The translations under genes were made by a program, and so were the position numbers. Below the pieces are notes generated by a model that searched no databases, had not been told where the DNA came from, and was given only the letters and a program-made list of their open reading frames with translations. A DNA stretch of 59,114 nucleotides from positions 1 to 59,114 of the IMG/VR virus record IMGVR_UViG_3300042863_001365; one strand, 5' to 3'. The stretch is from a virus. Positions 1 through 7,964 of this stretch are shown piece by piece (within the stretch, counting starts at the first letter, position 1; every line of letters begins with the position of its first letter).

Positions 1-1
1 T

Positions 2-397
2 TATGTTCTTGAAGATTTAACATGGTATACAAATAATTCAACAGGTATTATTCCACCAGCAGTAAAACAATACTTCAAAATGAAAACAATAAAGTATTAT
101 GAAGAAAAAACAAAACCACTTAAAACAAAAAATAAATTAAATCAATACATAGAAAAATACAAACAAGAATATAGTGAAATCTTACAAAACTTTTTAGATG
201 CAAATCAACGTCGCATTGCAGATATTAATACATACGGTGCAGCAAGTGGCATAGTCAATAAGTTAATGGATAATAATCCAGACTTCTTTTATACTAAAAA
301 TAAAGCAATGTATGAAATCTCTCATGAAATTAACAAACATTATTACAAACAAACCGTAGACTATATCAAGTGGTTAAAGGAAATACAAACAAAATGA
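2..397 (+). CDS. C-terminal part of an unidentified protein (5' end outside window)
   Basis: The reading frame is open from base 2 of the window, so the ATG at 80 is probably internal and only the last 131 residues are visible. The visible part is lysine-, tyrosine- and asparagine-rich and mostly helical in character, with no recognisable catalytic motif. Its TGA overlaps the ATG of the downstream Nudix gene (ATGA), which implies translational coupling. Since the neighbours carry capsid-targeting-like leaders, this may be another internal-protein gene, but its N-terminus is not in view, so that is only inference from context. Confidence 0.6.
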   Translation, partial: YVLEDLTWYTNNSTGIIPPAVKQYFKMKTIKYYEEKTKPLKTKNKLNQYIEKYKQEYSEILQNFLDANQRRIADINTYGAASGIVNKLMDNNPDFFYTKNKAMYEISHEINKHYYKQTVDYIKWLKEIQTK

Positions 398-894
398 GAT
401 ACTATGAAATTATAAAAGAAAACGATAGCGAACATGGCGAAGCACTACGCGACACTGGATTTTGGGGTCGGGCTGGTGCAGGATGTATTTTTATCTCACG
501 TGATACCGGAAAAATATTACTTAATCATAGATCAAACTATGTAGAACAACCAAATACTTGGGGAGTATGGGGTGGTGCTATTGATGGCAGAGAAAGTCCA
601 CTACAAGCAGTTAAACGAGAAGCATATGAAGAAAGTGGACAACGTATCAGTGATAATCAAATCATTCCGATATATGTATTCCATGATGCTAGAAGTGGTT
701 TCAAATATTATAATTTTATCGTAGTGGTTGAAAGTGAATTTAATCCTAAAATACCAGCCGAATCACAATGGGAAACACGTGGATGGCGTTGGGTAGAGTT
801 TGGTGATTGGCCTACACCACTACATTTTGGCGTCACTGCAATACTAAATGATGCAAATAGTGTTAAAATAATAAAAAATTTAATAGAAAATTAA
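394..894 (+). CDS. Nudix hydrolase with capsid-targeting-like N-terminus
   Basis: This 166-residue protein has a complete Nudix box: GAIDGRE, seven residues, then REAYEESG at about residues 58-80. This motif binds metal and hydrolyses nucleoside diphosphate-X substrates such as NADH, ADP-ribose, dinucleoside polyphosphates or capped RNA. The ATG at 394 is preferred to an in-frame upstream codon because it overlaps the previous stop as ATGA. It also gives the N-terminus MRYYEIIKEN, the same leader found on many proteins in this window and similar to T4 internal-protein targeting sequences. The inference is a head-packaged, injected Nudix enzyme. The substrate cannot be read from the sequence. 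Confidence 0.85.
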   Translation: MRYYEIIKENDSEHGEALRDTGFWGRAGAGCIFISRDTGKILLNHRSNYVEQPNTWGVWGGAIDGRESPLQAVKREAYEESGQRISDNQIIPIYVFHDARSGFKYYNFIVVVESEFNPKIPAESQWETRGWRWVEFGDWPTPLHFGVTAILNDANSVKIIKNLIEN

Positions 895-2435
895 ATTTTT
901 CCTATATCGTCAACTGAAATATTAAATTCATTTGCATAACTGTCTAATATCCAACTACCACGTTGTGGATCAATCTTAGCTAATACACGCTCACCTTCAG
1001 GCCAACGATTGCGTAATACCTTTTCACTATAATAAGGAATACTACTTGGTTGCTTTAATATAATAAATTCAGCTTCGGGCCAAGGCTTTTTACGAACACG
1101 ATAACAATATTCTATTATCAATATTGCATTATTATCGTTATAAGATTTGTTCAATATAGCACGTTCACCAGCAGGCCAATTTGCACCAGCATGAAATCTA
1201 TTAAAATAATTTAATATTAATATAAAATTTCTATTTTCCATTTCGCTAGTGGGAATATTATGAATCTTTTTAATCATATAATTATCCATGATCGGAATAG
1301 TATCACGATTTATAGTCTTAAAATAATCTTCAAAGTTTGCATCATTTAATAATAATTGTGCTTGCAACTTACTACTGTTAACAACAACATGTCCCATAAA
1401 CTTAATAGGAATTTGACTAGAAATATTATATACTTTGTTCTTTAATAGTTTCCTAAACATAGTTTCAATTACACTTGGTTCAATACGCTCAACTTCCTCT
1501 GGTGTTTTACTATGAGAAAATATATTACTAATATTTACATCAGTATCGCTATTTGGATTGTCAATCTTTGAAACTACGTTAATAACACTACTGTTAAAAA
1601 ATACTGCTTGTGCAGGCTCATTCGCATGTATTAATCCAGTTCCGCTACTATCGTCAACATAATCATAACCCAATACACTATACAACAAATATGTCCAAAA
1701 AACCGCATCACGATAAGCACGTTTGCTACCACTTTGATATTCTAATACAACACTTTCATTATTAACTGGTTCAACTTCATCAAACTTAACAATAAAGGTG
1801 TCGCCATCAGGATACTCAATTTCATATTCTTTACTATCAGAAAATACATCAATAATCTTTACAACCGTAGTTTTATTAAGTTCAGTAACATTATCACCAA
1901 TATTCAATACTGTACCAACATAACTAGAAAGACTTTCACTACCAGTTAATAAATTAGCCAATACTCGCGTAAAGTTCCATATATTTCCAGCAGGAGATTG
2001 TTTTCTAGATTCGTTTTCAGCCCTATTTTGAACCTCGTCAAACGCACTAGCTATACGCACATTCTTTGTTCTAATATACTTGAATAACTTCGATACATCA
2101 TCGCTATAATCGCTATCGGTATACTCACTAATTATCAATCCACGATCACGATTCTTTGGTTCAAATATCCAAACATACGGAGTTTCACCCATATAAGGAA
2201 CACGACTCATATCTTTACTAGTAATAATTCCACTAATAATACGGTCAATAATAGGATAAGAATAAATTCCAATAGGAGTATGGTAGCCACTACGAGGATT
2301 AATACCTAACTTGTCAATAGCAGTGTAACTCATATAATAACCACTGTTGTTATATTTCTCTACTGCAGCAACAGGATCAAGCTTTGGATTTTGATCTGGA
2401 TTTTTTCTGGCTTCATTGATTTCATGATAACGCAT
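891..2435 (-). CDS. Large putative internal virion protein, paralogue of 3239..4648
   Basis: This 514-residue protein starts MRYHEINEAR, with an I-N-E site like that cut by T4 gp21 protease. The first half shares blocks with the protein at 3239..4648: KLGINPRSGYHTPIGIYSYP near residues 43-62, an ETPYVWIF stretch, ETDYSDD-like acidic residues, NIWNFTR, and an IHANEPAQAVFF block near 270. The C-terminus has repeated helical units containing WPAGE, WPEAE and WPEGE. The family recurs in phage genomes, but I know no assigned function. A GATAAATA late promoter lies about 30 bases upstream. The 3' end overlaps the convergent Nudix gene by four bases. Confidence 0.7.
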   Translation of the reverse strand: MRYHEINEARKNPDQNPKLDPVAAVEKYNNSGYYMSYTAIDKLGINPRSGYHTPIGIYSYPIIDRIISGIITSKDMSRVPYMGETPYVWIFEPKNRDRGLIISEYTDSDYSDDVSKLFKYIRTKNVRIASAFDEVQNRAENESRKQSPAGNIWNFTRVLANLLTGSESLSSYVGTVLNIGDNVTELNKTTVVKIIDVFSDSKEYEIEYPDGDTFIVKFDEVEPVNNESVVLEYQSGSKRAYRDAVFWTYLLYSVLGYDYVDDSSGTGLIHANEPAQAVFFNSSVINVVSKIDNPNSDTDVNISNIFSHSKTPEEVERIEPSVIETMFRKLLKNKVYNISSQIPIKFMGHVVVNSSKLQAQLLLNDANFEDYFKTINRDTIPIMDNYMIKKIHNIPTSEMENRNFILILNYFNRFHAGANWPAGERAILNKSYNDNNAILIIEYCYRVRKKPWPEAEFIILKQPSSIPYYSEKVLRNRWPEGERVLAKIDPQRGSWILDSYANEFNISVDDIGKI

Positions 2436-2462
2436 TATAACAATTCCTTAGTAATATAAAGC

Positions 2463-2645
2463 TTATTTATCGCCATAAATCAAAGATAACCTATCCCGCT
2501 CACTATCCGAAATATTAGCTGCACGACACCAACCTTCAAATGAATAAAGTTTTCCACAATACCACCACTCATTCGTAGTAGCATAAACTATAGCAGGACC
2601 ATTACTACAATGATAGCCAATAACCCCAACATCACGATTGTTCAT
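2463..2645 (-). CDS. Small hypothetical protein with a GPA...NEWWY repeat unit
   Basis: A 60-residue protein whose start lies inside the end of the upstream gene (14-base overlap), so it is probably coupled to it. The block NGPAIVY..TNEWWYCGKLY resembles one unit of the aromatic repeats of the type GPA...NGxxxWYxxGK that occur in phage and bacterial hypothetical proteins. It may be a single leftover unit of a longer repeat protein. No function can be assigned. Confidence 0.55.
   Translation of the reverse strand: MNNRDVGVIGYHCSNGPAIVYATTNEWWYCGKLYSFEGWCRAANISDSERDRLSLIYGDK
2464..2471 (-). promoter_or_regulatory. T4-type late promoter GATAAATA
   Basis: GATAAATA on the minus strand, 29 bases before the ATG of the 891..2435 gene. 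It matches the T4 late -10 box TATAAATA except for the first base. It overlaps the stop region of the 60-residue gene. Confidence 0.5.
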
Positions 2646-3099
2646 TATCTTTATCTTTCTTTATTAACACAAATCTATCAAAGTGACCCTGATCTTGAAA
2701 ATCATATGAATATCCTGAATTATCAGCAAATCTAATAATCATACGCTTATATAAGTTTGAACGAGTAGTATATTCATCATCATTAGCAGCAGTATTACCA
2801 ACCTTAATAGCAGTAAACGCAACAAAATTAGGATTTACTTTACTAATAAATTGTTTCATATTATTAATAACTGCACCAAATATTCGCATAGCACTGCCAG
2901 TACCAGTTACGTCCCATTCGCCATCTACCGTAAATGAAACAGATACCTTGCTAAAATTATCGTCGATAGAATGATATTCTATCTCTACATCTTTGCCATC
3001 AATGGTGCTAACAAATATCATGTTGCGTTTGTCTTGTTTCGATATATTCCATTTAACATTAGTGTCAAATAACTCAGTAATAATTTCACGATATCTCAT
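2632..3099 (-). CDS. Putative internal protein, GNAT-like phage family
   Basis: A 155-residue protein beginning MRYREIITEL, with an I-T-E motif at residues 7-9 that fits a gp21-type cleavage site. The body reads as a compact alpha/beta domain: VSFTVDGEWDVTGTGSAMRIF, then a helix, VAFTA, and a conserved R-S-N-LYKRMI segment with an F..SGYSY block after it. That layout is shared with a common phage protein family that I associate loosely with an N-acetyltransferase-like fold. No acetyl-CoA loop is evident, so enzymatic activity is unproven. A GATAAATA late promoter lies about 20 bases upstream. Confidence 0.65.
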   Translation of the reverse strand: MRYREIITELFDTNVKWNISKQDKRNMIFVSTIDGKDVEIEYHSIDDNFSKVSVSFTVDGEWDVTGTGSAMRIFGAVINNMKQFISKVNPNFVAFTAIKVGNTAANDDEYTTRSNLYKRMIIRFADNSGYSYDFQDQGHFDRFVLIKKDKDNEQS

Positions 3100-3118
3100 A
3101 GTAAACCCCTATTATAAA

Positions 3119-3126
3119 TATTTATC
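3119..3126 (-). promoter_or_regulatory. T4-type late promoter GATAAATA
   Basis: Minus-strand GATAAATA, 20 bases upstream of the start at 3099. A GGGG purine tract lies between it and the ATG. Confidence 0.5.
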
Positions 3127-3238
3127 ACAGTGTAAAGAAAATTTTTCTATAGGTAATTCCCAGAGAAAAAAAATTCCCCAAAAATTTTTTGACATACCGT
3201 TTGCTTATGTGTTTAAGATTTCATTATCCGTAAAAAAA

Positions 3239-4648
3239 CTAACCAACTAACTTATCATAAGATATTGTTCCACGACGACCATCATCTGTCCTAATTACAA
3301 TTCTATCTAAATTAGTGTTTTTAACAACAGTTACTACTATACCGTTCTGCAATGTAAACACAGAACCAACTGACACTTTTCTTTGCTTTGCAGCTATATT
3401 ATTAAGTTCATCAGGACGATAAGTAGATAAGTATCTATTATAAATGTCTCTGTCACTCTTTAATTTATTTTCCGCTTCGGGCCAAGCATTTTTCAGAATC
3501 CTATTGATATACTGATATATCAAATTAGGTTTTCCATCTGATAGTAACATATCTTCATAATGTTTAATTCTTTTATTTTTTAGTTTTTCAATAAAATAAA
3601 ACATTGAAATATACTTTATATTCGCGTTGTGATCATCACCCCAATCATAAGTTTTAATATCTGTACCTATATCAGATAACAAATAATTTTCTATTTCATC
3701 TAACTTTCCATCCGTTACAGATTTTATATTAGTAAGCCAAAATGGATCAGATTTAATAAGATTTAAAATTATGTCAGATGGAAATTCAAAATAACCAGTA
3801 GGGAAATACAAACTAGTAGTATTTTTATAATTATCTAATACATATTGATGAACTGCCTTTTTATCAAGTTTAGAAACTTCATATTTATCTTTCTTTATTC
3901 TGGCAAGTAATCCAGCATTAGATTCCTTATTATCTATAACCTCAACAAGATTAAATGAATCTTTTTTCAAAAATACCGCCTGATTAGGCTCATTCTCATG
4001 AATAATACTTTTACCACTATCATATACTAAATCGTATCGTAATACCACTCGTAAAAGATAATTCCATAATACACTTGATGGGTGTGCTTTATTATTTGTA
4101 GACGTTCTATTTCGTCTTTTTGTATTAGCAGCAATATCTTTACTTAATTTTCTGGTTACATTCCATATGTTCTTACCCCAATCAGTTCCATGTTCAGCAG
4201 CATCCGCAACAATAAGTTCAAACATTCGCTCATCATTATATACTTTAATATAATAATCTCGTAATGCAGCAATGTCGTCACTATAATCCGTTTCATCATA
4301 AGAATCAAAGTTTAATACTCGCTGGCCTTTTTTCATTATTAAAACATTTATATAAGGGGCATCCCCAACAAACGGAACAAGAATTTTATTAAGTTTTTCA
4401 AAACTAGCAGAATAATCACTAAGAGGATAACAATAAATTCCTACAGGAGTATAGTAAATACTACTAGGATTAATTCCTATTTTAGATATACTTGTAAAAC
4501 TAATATAAACATTTTCTGGATAAGAACCATACTTAGATTTTAACCAAGACGCATCCCAATACTTTTTTAACTTATCTATATTACTAGAACGTTGTTGTGA
4601 CGGATGCTCGCTATTTCTACGTGCCTCATGTAATTCATAATATCTCAT
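3239..4648 (-). CDS. Large putative internal virion protein, paralogue of 891..2435
   Basis: A 469-residue protein starting MRYYELHEAR, a leader with an L-H-E site. Shared blocks with the 891..2435 product: KIGINPSSIYYTPVGIYCYP, GDAPYINVL, DETDYSDDI, GKNIWNVTRK and IIHENEPNQAVFL, in the same order. The C-terminus ends in an SH3-like stretch, VGSVFTLQNGIVVTVVKN. Between the shared blocks the two proteins have diverged a great deal, and one WPEAE unit remains. The function is unknown. Late expression and packaging in the head are inferred from the leader and the AATAAATA box 25 bases upstream. Confidence 0.7.
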   Translation of the reverse strand: MRYYELHEARRNSEHPSQQRSSNIDKLKKYWDASWLKSKYGSYPENVYISFTSISKIGINPSSIYYTPVGIYCYPLSDYSASFEKLNKILVPFVGDAPYINVLIMKKGQRVLNFDSYDETDYSDDIAALRDYYIKVYNDERMFELIVADAAEHGTDWGKNIWNVTRKLSKDIAANTKRRNRTSTNNKAHPSSVLWNYLLRVVLRYDLVYDSGKSIIHENEPNQAVFLKKDSFNLVEVIDNKESNAGLLARIKKDKYEVSKLDKKAVHQYVLDNYKNTTSLYFPTGYFEFPSDIILNLIKSDPFWLTNIKSVTDGKLDEIENYLLSDIGTDIKTYDWGDDHNANIKYISMFYFIEKLKNKRIKHYEDMLLSDGKPNLIYQYINRILKNAWPEAENKLKSDRDIYNRYLSTYRPDELNNIAAKQRKVSVGSVFTLQNGIVVTVVKNTNLDRIVIRTDDGRRGTISYDKLVG

Positions 4649-4672
4649 AGTTAATCCTACTGTAATTTTAAT

Positions 4673-4680
4673 TATTTATT
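4673..4680 (-). promoter_or_regulatory. T4-type late promoter AATAAATA
   Basis: Minus-strand AATAAATA, 25 bases before the start at 4648 and immediately next to the tandem repeat block that begins at 4681. Confidence 0.4.
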
Positions 4681-4802
4681 CTATCGTGGAAACTATCGTA
4701 GAAACTATCGTGGAAACTATCGTGGAAACTATCGTAGAAACTATCGTAGAAACTATCGTAGAATAATATAATGTAAACTATCGTAGAATAATATAATGTA
4801 AA
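4681..4802. repeat. Tandem repeat: six 12-bp units followed by two 25-bp units
   Basis: Six consecutive units of CTATCGTRGAAA (R is A or G) run from 4681 to 4752. Two perfect 25-base units follow, beginning CTATCGTAGAATAATATAAT, at 4753-4777 and 4778-4802. The 25-base unit starts with the same CTATCGTAGAA and then carries a TATAAT-like stretch. The block lies just upstream of the late promoter of the 3239..4648 gene. It could be an iteron-like protein-binding array, an origin element or a slippage product. No gene crosses it. Confidence 0.9.
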
Positions 4803-5200
4803 ATATTTTAAGAAAAAATCCAGGAGGGTTTTGGGGCGAAAAATTTGGGAAAATTTGTTACCCCGGAATCAAAAAATAAAAAATTTTTTTGTGTGCCTAC
4901 GGACCCTGGACAACATTTGGAGTCAATGATTCTTTTTAATTATTTTTTAATTATTTTTTTATTTTTTTTTATTTTATTTTTTATCTTGACAAACATTTTT
5001 ACCACACATCGTAACTACCATCGGTGATTCGCTATCATGTGACATATACACCACACCATCATAGACCTCATAGGCGGGGCGTGGCATGGGGTCCACGGTG
5101 TTTAGCTACCCTACCCTACCTTAGCATCACAATGCCCTTCTACGGTCAGCCTATGGCTTGCCAGCATCATGTTACTATCGTATGGTATACAGTCAAAATA
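4803..5200. other. Gene-free stretch with a sharp base-composition step
   Basis: No convincing gene is present. The first 190 bases are extremely AT-rich with T runs (about 4925-4985). From about 5020 the composition becomes GC-richer, like the early block that follows. A TGATTCG motif lies at 5025-5031, followed at once by TATCAT, which could be a -10 box of a rightward promoter, although no good -35 is visible. The sequence GTTTAGCTACCCTACCC near 5100-5116 is partly repeated near 6518-6535 (GGTTAGCTACCCTGCCC), flanking the intervening gene. Confidence 0.5.
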
Positions 5201-5202
5201 AA

Positions 5203-5224
5203 AGGCAGGGTATTATCCCTGCCT
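5203..5224 (-). terminator. Rho-independent terminator of the 5249..6403 gene
   Basis: Perfect 8-bp stem AGGCAGGG/CCCTGCCT with a six-base loop. On the minus strand it is followed by TTTTATTTT, and it sits 25 bases beyond the stop codon. Confidence 0.85.
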
Positions 5225-5248
5225 CAATTCAATTCATATTATTGGGGC

Positions 5249-6403
5249 TTATTTGATCTTAGCCCGCGTCACGATTGTTTGCTTAATACCATTATACTCT
5301 TTCAATTCTTTGATAGTGGCCGACATGGTATAAGCATTGCCGATCACATAATCACGCTTATCAGTGAACCAATTCACCGAATTGCCATTGTGCTGGAAGC
5401 AATACAGATACTTGTCACCGAATTGAGTGGTGCCGATAAAGATTTCTTTTTCAAAGATAACGGCAATATCTTTCAGCTTATCGCCTTCATTGCCGATATA
5501 ATCCGACACGATTGCTTTAGCTTTATTGGCAACAATCTGCCCCATTTCGCGGATAATATGCTGGACACCGCTTGCCACCAATGCGAGGTGACGATAAGCA
5601 ACAATATCGCTTTTCAGAATGACGCGGATATTGTCGAGATAATTGTTGTCGAATTGATTGCCAGCACGGAAATAATCCATTGTGGATTGAGCCAATGCTT
5701 TATCAGCATCACAAATTTCAACAGCAACCCACTGCCCTTTAATCTTGATCAAATCATTGATAACATATTGAGCCGTTGGCATGGTTTCCAATTCCATCGC
5801 TTTAGCTTTGCTGATCCAGCCATATTGACGGATATTTGCAGCAGCAGATTCCAGAATTGCCATTGCCGAAAAAATATATTCGCCAGCACCGCCCCAATAT
5901 TCTTTTTCTTCTTCTTCACAAATTGCAGCCAAATCGCCAATGATCGTTGCACGATTAACGATTTCTTCAGGATTATCGCACCCGGTAAAATCACGCAGGC
6001 AGGTTTGACCGACAGCCATTTGTTTGCCATTGGCATCGACAAAAACATAAACATTATTGCGATTACGGTGATGGCCGCAATGATCACATTCATTTTTCAT
6101 GGTGCGGAAACGTGCATCCAATTCGATATTGGCGACATTGTGAACAATGTTTTCTTCACCAATCAATTCCACCTTGGCGGCAAACGTATAGTCGCCAAAC
6201 TTGGGTGCATCGCCAGCGACAGTGACAGTCACCAATTCAATCGCAAAAGTTTTGCCACCTTGCACAATATCTTGCATGAACGGTTTGGTGATCGTGAATT
6301 GAATATCGGCATTGCCATAACGCTTGGCTTTTTTTGCAAGTTTGGCGATACGAGCGGTCAGAGTTTCAGCACGGTGAGCGGGAACGTTGAAGGTGGCGAA
6401 CAT
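5249..6403 (-). CDS. Zinc-motif protein of unknown function (early)
   Basis: A 384-residue protein. The start is placed at the ATG preceded by GGAGACCATC (6403), not at an upstream in-frame ATG. Residues about 105-145 hold CDHCGHHRNR ... GQTCLRDFTGC, a likely zinc-binding cluster. The middle is helical. The last roughly 80 residues form a predicted beta-rich module ending ATIKELKEYNGIKQTIVTR, which resembles the end of the 39181..39957 product. Proteins of this type occur in alphaproteobacterial phages and mobile elements without a known role. It has its own promoter (6451..6479) and terminator, and is GC-richer than the late genes. Confidence 0.7.
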   Translation of the reverse strand: MFATFNVPAHRAETLTARIAKLAKKAKRYGNADIQFTITKPFMQDIVQGGKTFAIELVTVTVAGDAPKFGDYTFAAKVELIGEENIVHNVANIELDARFRTMKNECDHCGHHRNRNNVYVFVDANGKQMAVGQTCLRDFTGCDNPEEIVNRATIIGDLAAICEEEEKEYWGGAGEYIFSAMAILESAAANIRQYGWISKAKAMELETMPTAQYVINDLIKIKGQWVAVEICDADKALAQSTMDYFRAGNQFDNNYLDNIRVILKSDIVAYRHLALVASGVQHIIREMGQIVANKAKAIVSDYIGNEGDKLKDIAVIFEKEIFIGTTQFGDKYLYCFQHNGNSVNWFTDKRDYVIGNAYTMSATIKELKEYNGIKQTIVTRAKIK

Positions 6404-6450
6404 GATGGTCTCCGAATCGGTTAAGGGCCAATGCCCGTTGGACATGACCC

Positions 6451-6479
6451 TATGTAGTGTTATTTTGTAAGTATCGCAA
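6451..6479 (-). promoter_or_regulatory. Sigma70-type promoter TTGCGA-17-TACATA
   Basis: Minus-strand -35 TTGCGA and -10 TACATA with a 17-base spacer, ending 48 bases before the start of the zinc-motif gene. A CGATTCG (GANTC) motif lies downstream in the leader, next to the ribosome-binding site. Confidence 0.55.
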
Positions 6480-6580
6480 CACCTATTTTTTGCCCGCTAA
6501 CGTGGGTCTAAGGTGGTTAGCTACCCTGCCCCACAATATGCGGGGAAGGGCATTCTATGGCGTTTTTACGAGGTGTCAGG

Positions 6581-6745
6581 CTATGCCAGCACTTTGTCCA
6601 GCATTGTGAAAGCATCGCAATATGCTTTCAACCGTGTTTCATAGAATGACCGTGACCGTTTGCCGATCAGCGTATCATATTTTTCCATTGTATCGCGTTT
6701 GGCTTTTTCTTTTGCCAATTTGATTTGATCATCAGACAGTTTCAT
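6581..6745 (-). CDS. 54-residue hypothetical protein
   Basis: A short gene starting MKLSDDQIKLAKEK and ending DAFTMLDKVLA. It is supported by a good ribosome-binding site (AGGAG, eight bases before the ATG) and by tight packing: the upstream stop codon TAG is part of that AGGAG. The product is helical and strongly charged (Lys/Arg/Asp). It is the last gene of a three-gene run 7454-6581. No function recognised. Confidence 0.65.
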   Translation of the reverse strand: MKLSDDQIKLAKEKAKRDTMEKYDTLIGKRSRSFYETRLKAYCDAFTMLDKVLA

Positions 6746-6756
6746 TGCAGATTCTC

Positions 6757-6939
6757 CTAGTTTGCAATTTTGACATCGCCAATGGCGATAACGCAGAAAC
6801 CATATTTGTCACTCAAATAGTCGGCGGTTTCCATAAACACATCGCTTTCAAGATCAATATCAATCGTGGTTTCATGTGGAAGTTTAACCGATTCATCACC
6901 ATCGGTATCCCACAAGATATTAGAAACATGGACTTTCAT
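6757..6939 (-). CDS. 60-residue hypothetical protein
   Basis: Starts MKVHVSNILWDTDGDE after the ribosome-binding site AAAGGGAAATAAA, 11 bases downstream of the preceding gene. Acidic N-terminal half with alternating hydrophobic residues, followed by YLSDKYGFCVIAIGDVKI. The layout is that of a small alpha/beta protein. Part of the same transcript as its neighbours. Unknown role. Confidence 0.6.
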   Translation of the reverse strand: MKVHVSNILWDTDGDESVKLPHETTIDIDLESDVFMETADYLSDKYGFCVIAIGDVKIAN

Positions 6940-6950
6940 TTTATTTCCCT

Positions 6951-7454
6951 TTACAGAGTGCTACGATATTTGCGAAGAGTTTTGTTCATTTCGGCAATGC
7001 AGAAATATTTCATCTGCAAATATGCCAGCAGGTTTTTGCGTTCTTTTTTCATAGTGCGACCAGTGATATTGAAAAGAATTTCATCAATAATCGGATCAAG
7101 TTCAAATTCAATATAAGCATTCAGTTTGGCCCGAGCATGATAAGACATTTTAATTTCTTTGCTCAGACCACGGGTATTTCCAGTATATTTTTCAGTACGA
7201 TGCTTATACGCATCATGCGGAATATAATATTCTGCCGAGATAGGATTACCATGATATTTTTTATTGTTGCCAGACACCATGATAACCATACGCCAGATAT
7301 ATGCGGCAATACCGTTTTCAGGTTTGACCGTGCGGATATACGTTCCGCTTTTATTCTTTGAAACAATTTGCGAAACGATTTCGCTTTGTTTGGTAGTCAA
7401 TGCCATTGCGTCGATATTGACAGTTGGCATTTTATTGAAGATATTCGGATTCAT
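6951..7454 (-). CDS. Early protein, paralogue of 20784..21242
   Basis: The start is set at the ATG after CAGGAAAACAAG (167 residues). It aligns by eye with the 20784..21242 product: MPTVN versus MPAVN, SQIVSK versus SKVVAK, RTVKPENGIAAYIWRMV versus RASKPADGPAAYVWRMV, Y-KHRTEK versus Y-AHRTDK, and ELDPIIDEI versus ELDPIVDKI. The shared WRMV block and ELDPI block define an unnamed family with two copies in this genome, one in each early region. No catalytic motif is evident. It begins a three-gene run with 6757..6939 and 6581..6745. Confidence 0.7.
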   Translation of the reverse strand: MNPNIFNKMPTVNIDAMALTTKQSEIVSQIVSKNKSGTYIRTVKPENGIAAYIWRMVIMVSGNNKKYHGNPISAEYYIPHDAYKHRTEKYTGNTRGLSKEIKMSYHARAKLNAYIEFELDPIIDEILFNITGRTMKKERKNLLAYLQMKYFCIAEMNKTLRKYRSTL

Positions 7455-7495
7455 TCTTGTTTTCCTGTTTTGCGGATTGCTGCACGACAAAGTAA

Positions 7496-7547
7496 CAAAC
7501 AAATAAATTTTATAGTATTATGGGGGGATTTAATTATTCCCCCCATA
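7496..7547. repeat. 52-bp perfect direct repeat, copy 1 (contains terminator)
   Basis: Identical to 7903..7954. It starts CAAACAAATAAATTTTATAG and ends with the hairpin ATGGGGGGA/TCCCCCCAT. The two copies lie at the 3' ends of two neighbouring minus-strand genes, so a gene plus terminator may have been duplicated. Confidence 0.9.
7520..7546 (-). terminator. Terminator of 7552..7863
   Basis: Nine-bp stem ATGGGGGGA/TCCCCCCAT with a nine-base loop, five bases after the stop codon. On the minus strand it is followed by an AT-rich tract. Confidence 0.75.
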
Positions 7548-7551
7548 ATTA

Positions 7552-7863
7552 TTACATATCTTCGTCTTCGTCTTCGTCGTCCCAATCAATACATTCTTCG
7601 GCAATATCAGCAAGACGCCGAAGCATTTCGGGATTCATGATCAGATATTGATAATCATCTTCATCTGGCATGGTAATATTTCCATCAAGGTCAATTTTGA
7701 CAGCAATAGGATCATATTCCACATCCATAAAGAAAACAACGTAGCTTTCCACTTCGTTTTCATCATCATATTGCGGATGGGCTACCCATTGTTCTTTTCC
7801 ATCGAAAAGAAAATTTTCGAAACCAGCCAGTGTTTTTTCATCGGTGTCATCGGTCGCGTTCAT
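7552..7863 (-). CDS. Acidic early hypothetical protein
   Basis: A 103-residue protein starting MNATDDTDEKTLAGF. A longer in-frame reading would run back through the terminator repeat at 7903-7954 and is rejected. The protein is strongly acidic: DDENEVES, MPDEDD, and a C-terminal tail WDDEDEDEDM. Such a charge pattern suits a DNA mimic or a binder of basic host proteins, but that is only a possibility. Each end is marked by an identical 52-bp terminator repeat, so it appears to be a self-contained expression unit. Confidence 0.65.
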   Translation of the reverse strand: MNATDDTDEKTLAGFENFLFDGKEQWVAHPQYDDENEVESYVVFFMDVEYDPIAVKIDLDGNITMPDEDDYQYLIMNPEMLRRLADIAEECIDWDDEDEDEDM

Positions 7864-7902
7864 CGTGTTTGTTCCACTTTGTGATAGGATAGGCAAAATT
7901 GC

Positions 7903-7954
7903 CAAACAAATAAATTTTATAGTATTATGGGGGGATTTAATTATTCCCCCCATA
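7903..7954. repeat. 52-bp perfect direct repeat, copy 2 (contains terminator)
   Basis: Second copy of the sequence at 7496..7547, 407 bases away. Its hairpin terminates the 7965..8411 gene on the minus strand. Confidence 0.9.
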
Positions 7955-7964
7955 TTGTTTTGCA

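Noticed and set aside
4681-4802. CRISPR array
   Set aside because: The units are directly adjacent tandem repeats without unique spacers and no cas genes are present.
5024-6424. Long plus-strand reading frame opposite the zinc-motif gene
   Set aside because: The minus-strand frame has a clear ribosome-binding site, promoter, terminator and a cysteine cluster; the plus-strand translation is Cys/His/Phe-rich with no start signal and is an antisense shadow.
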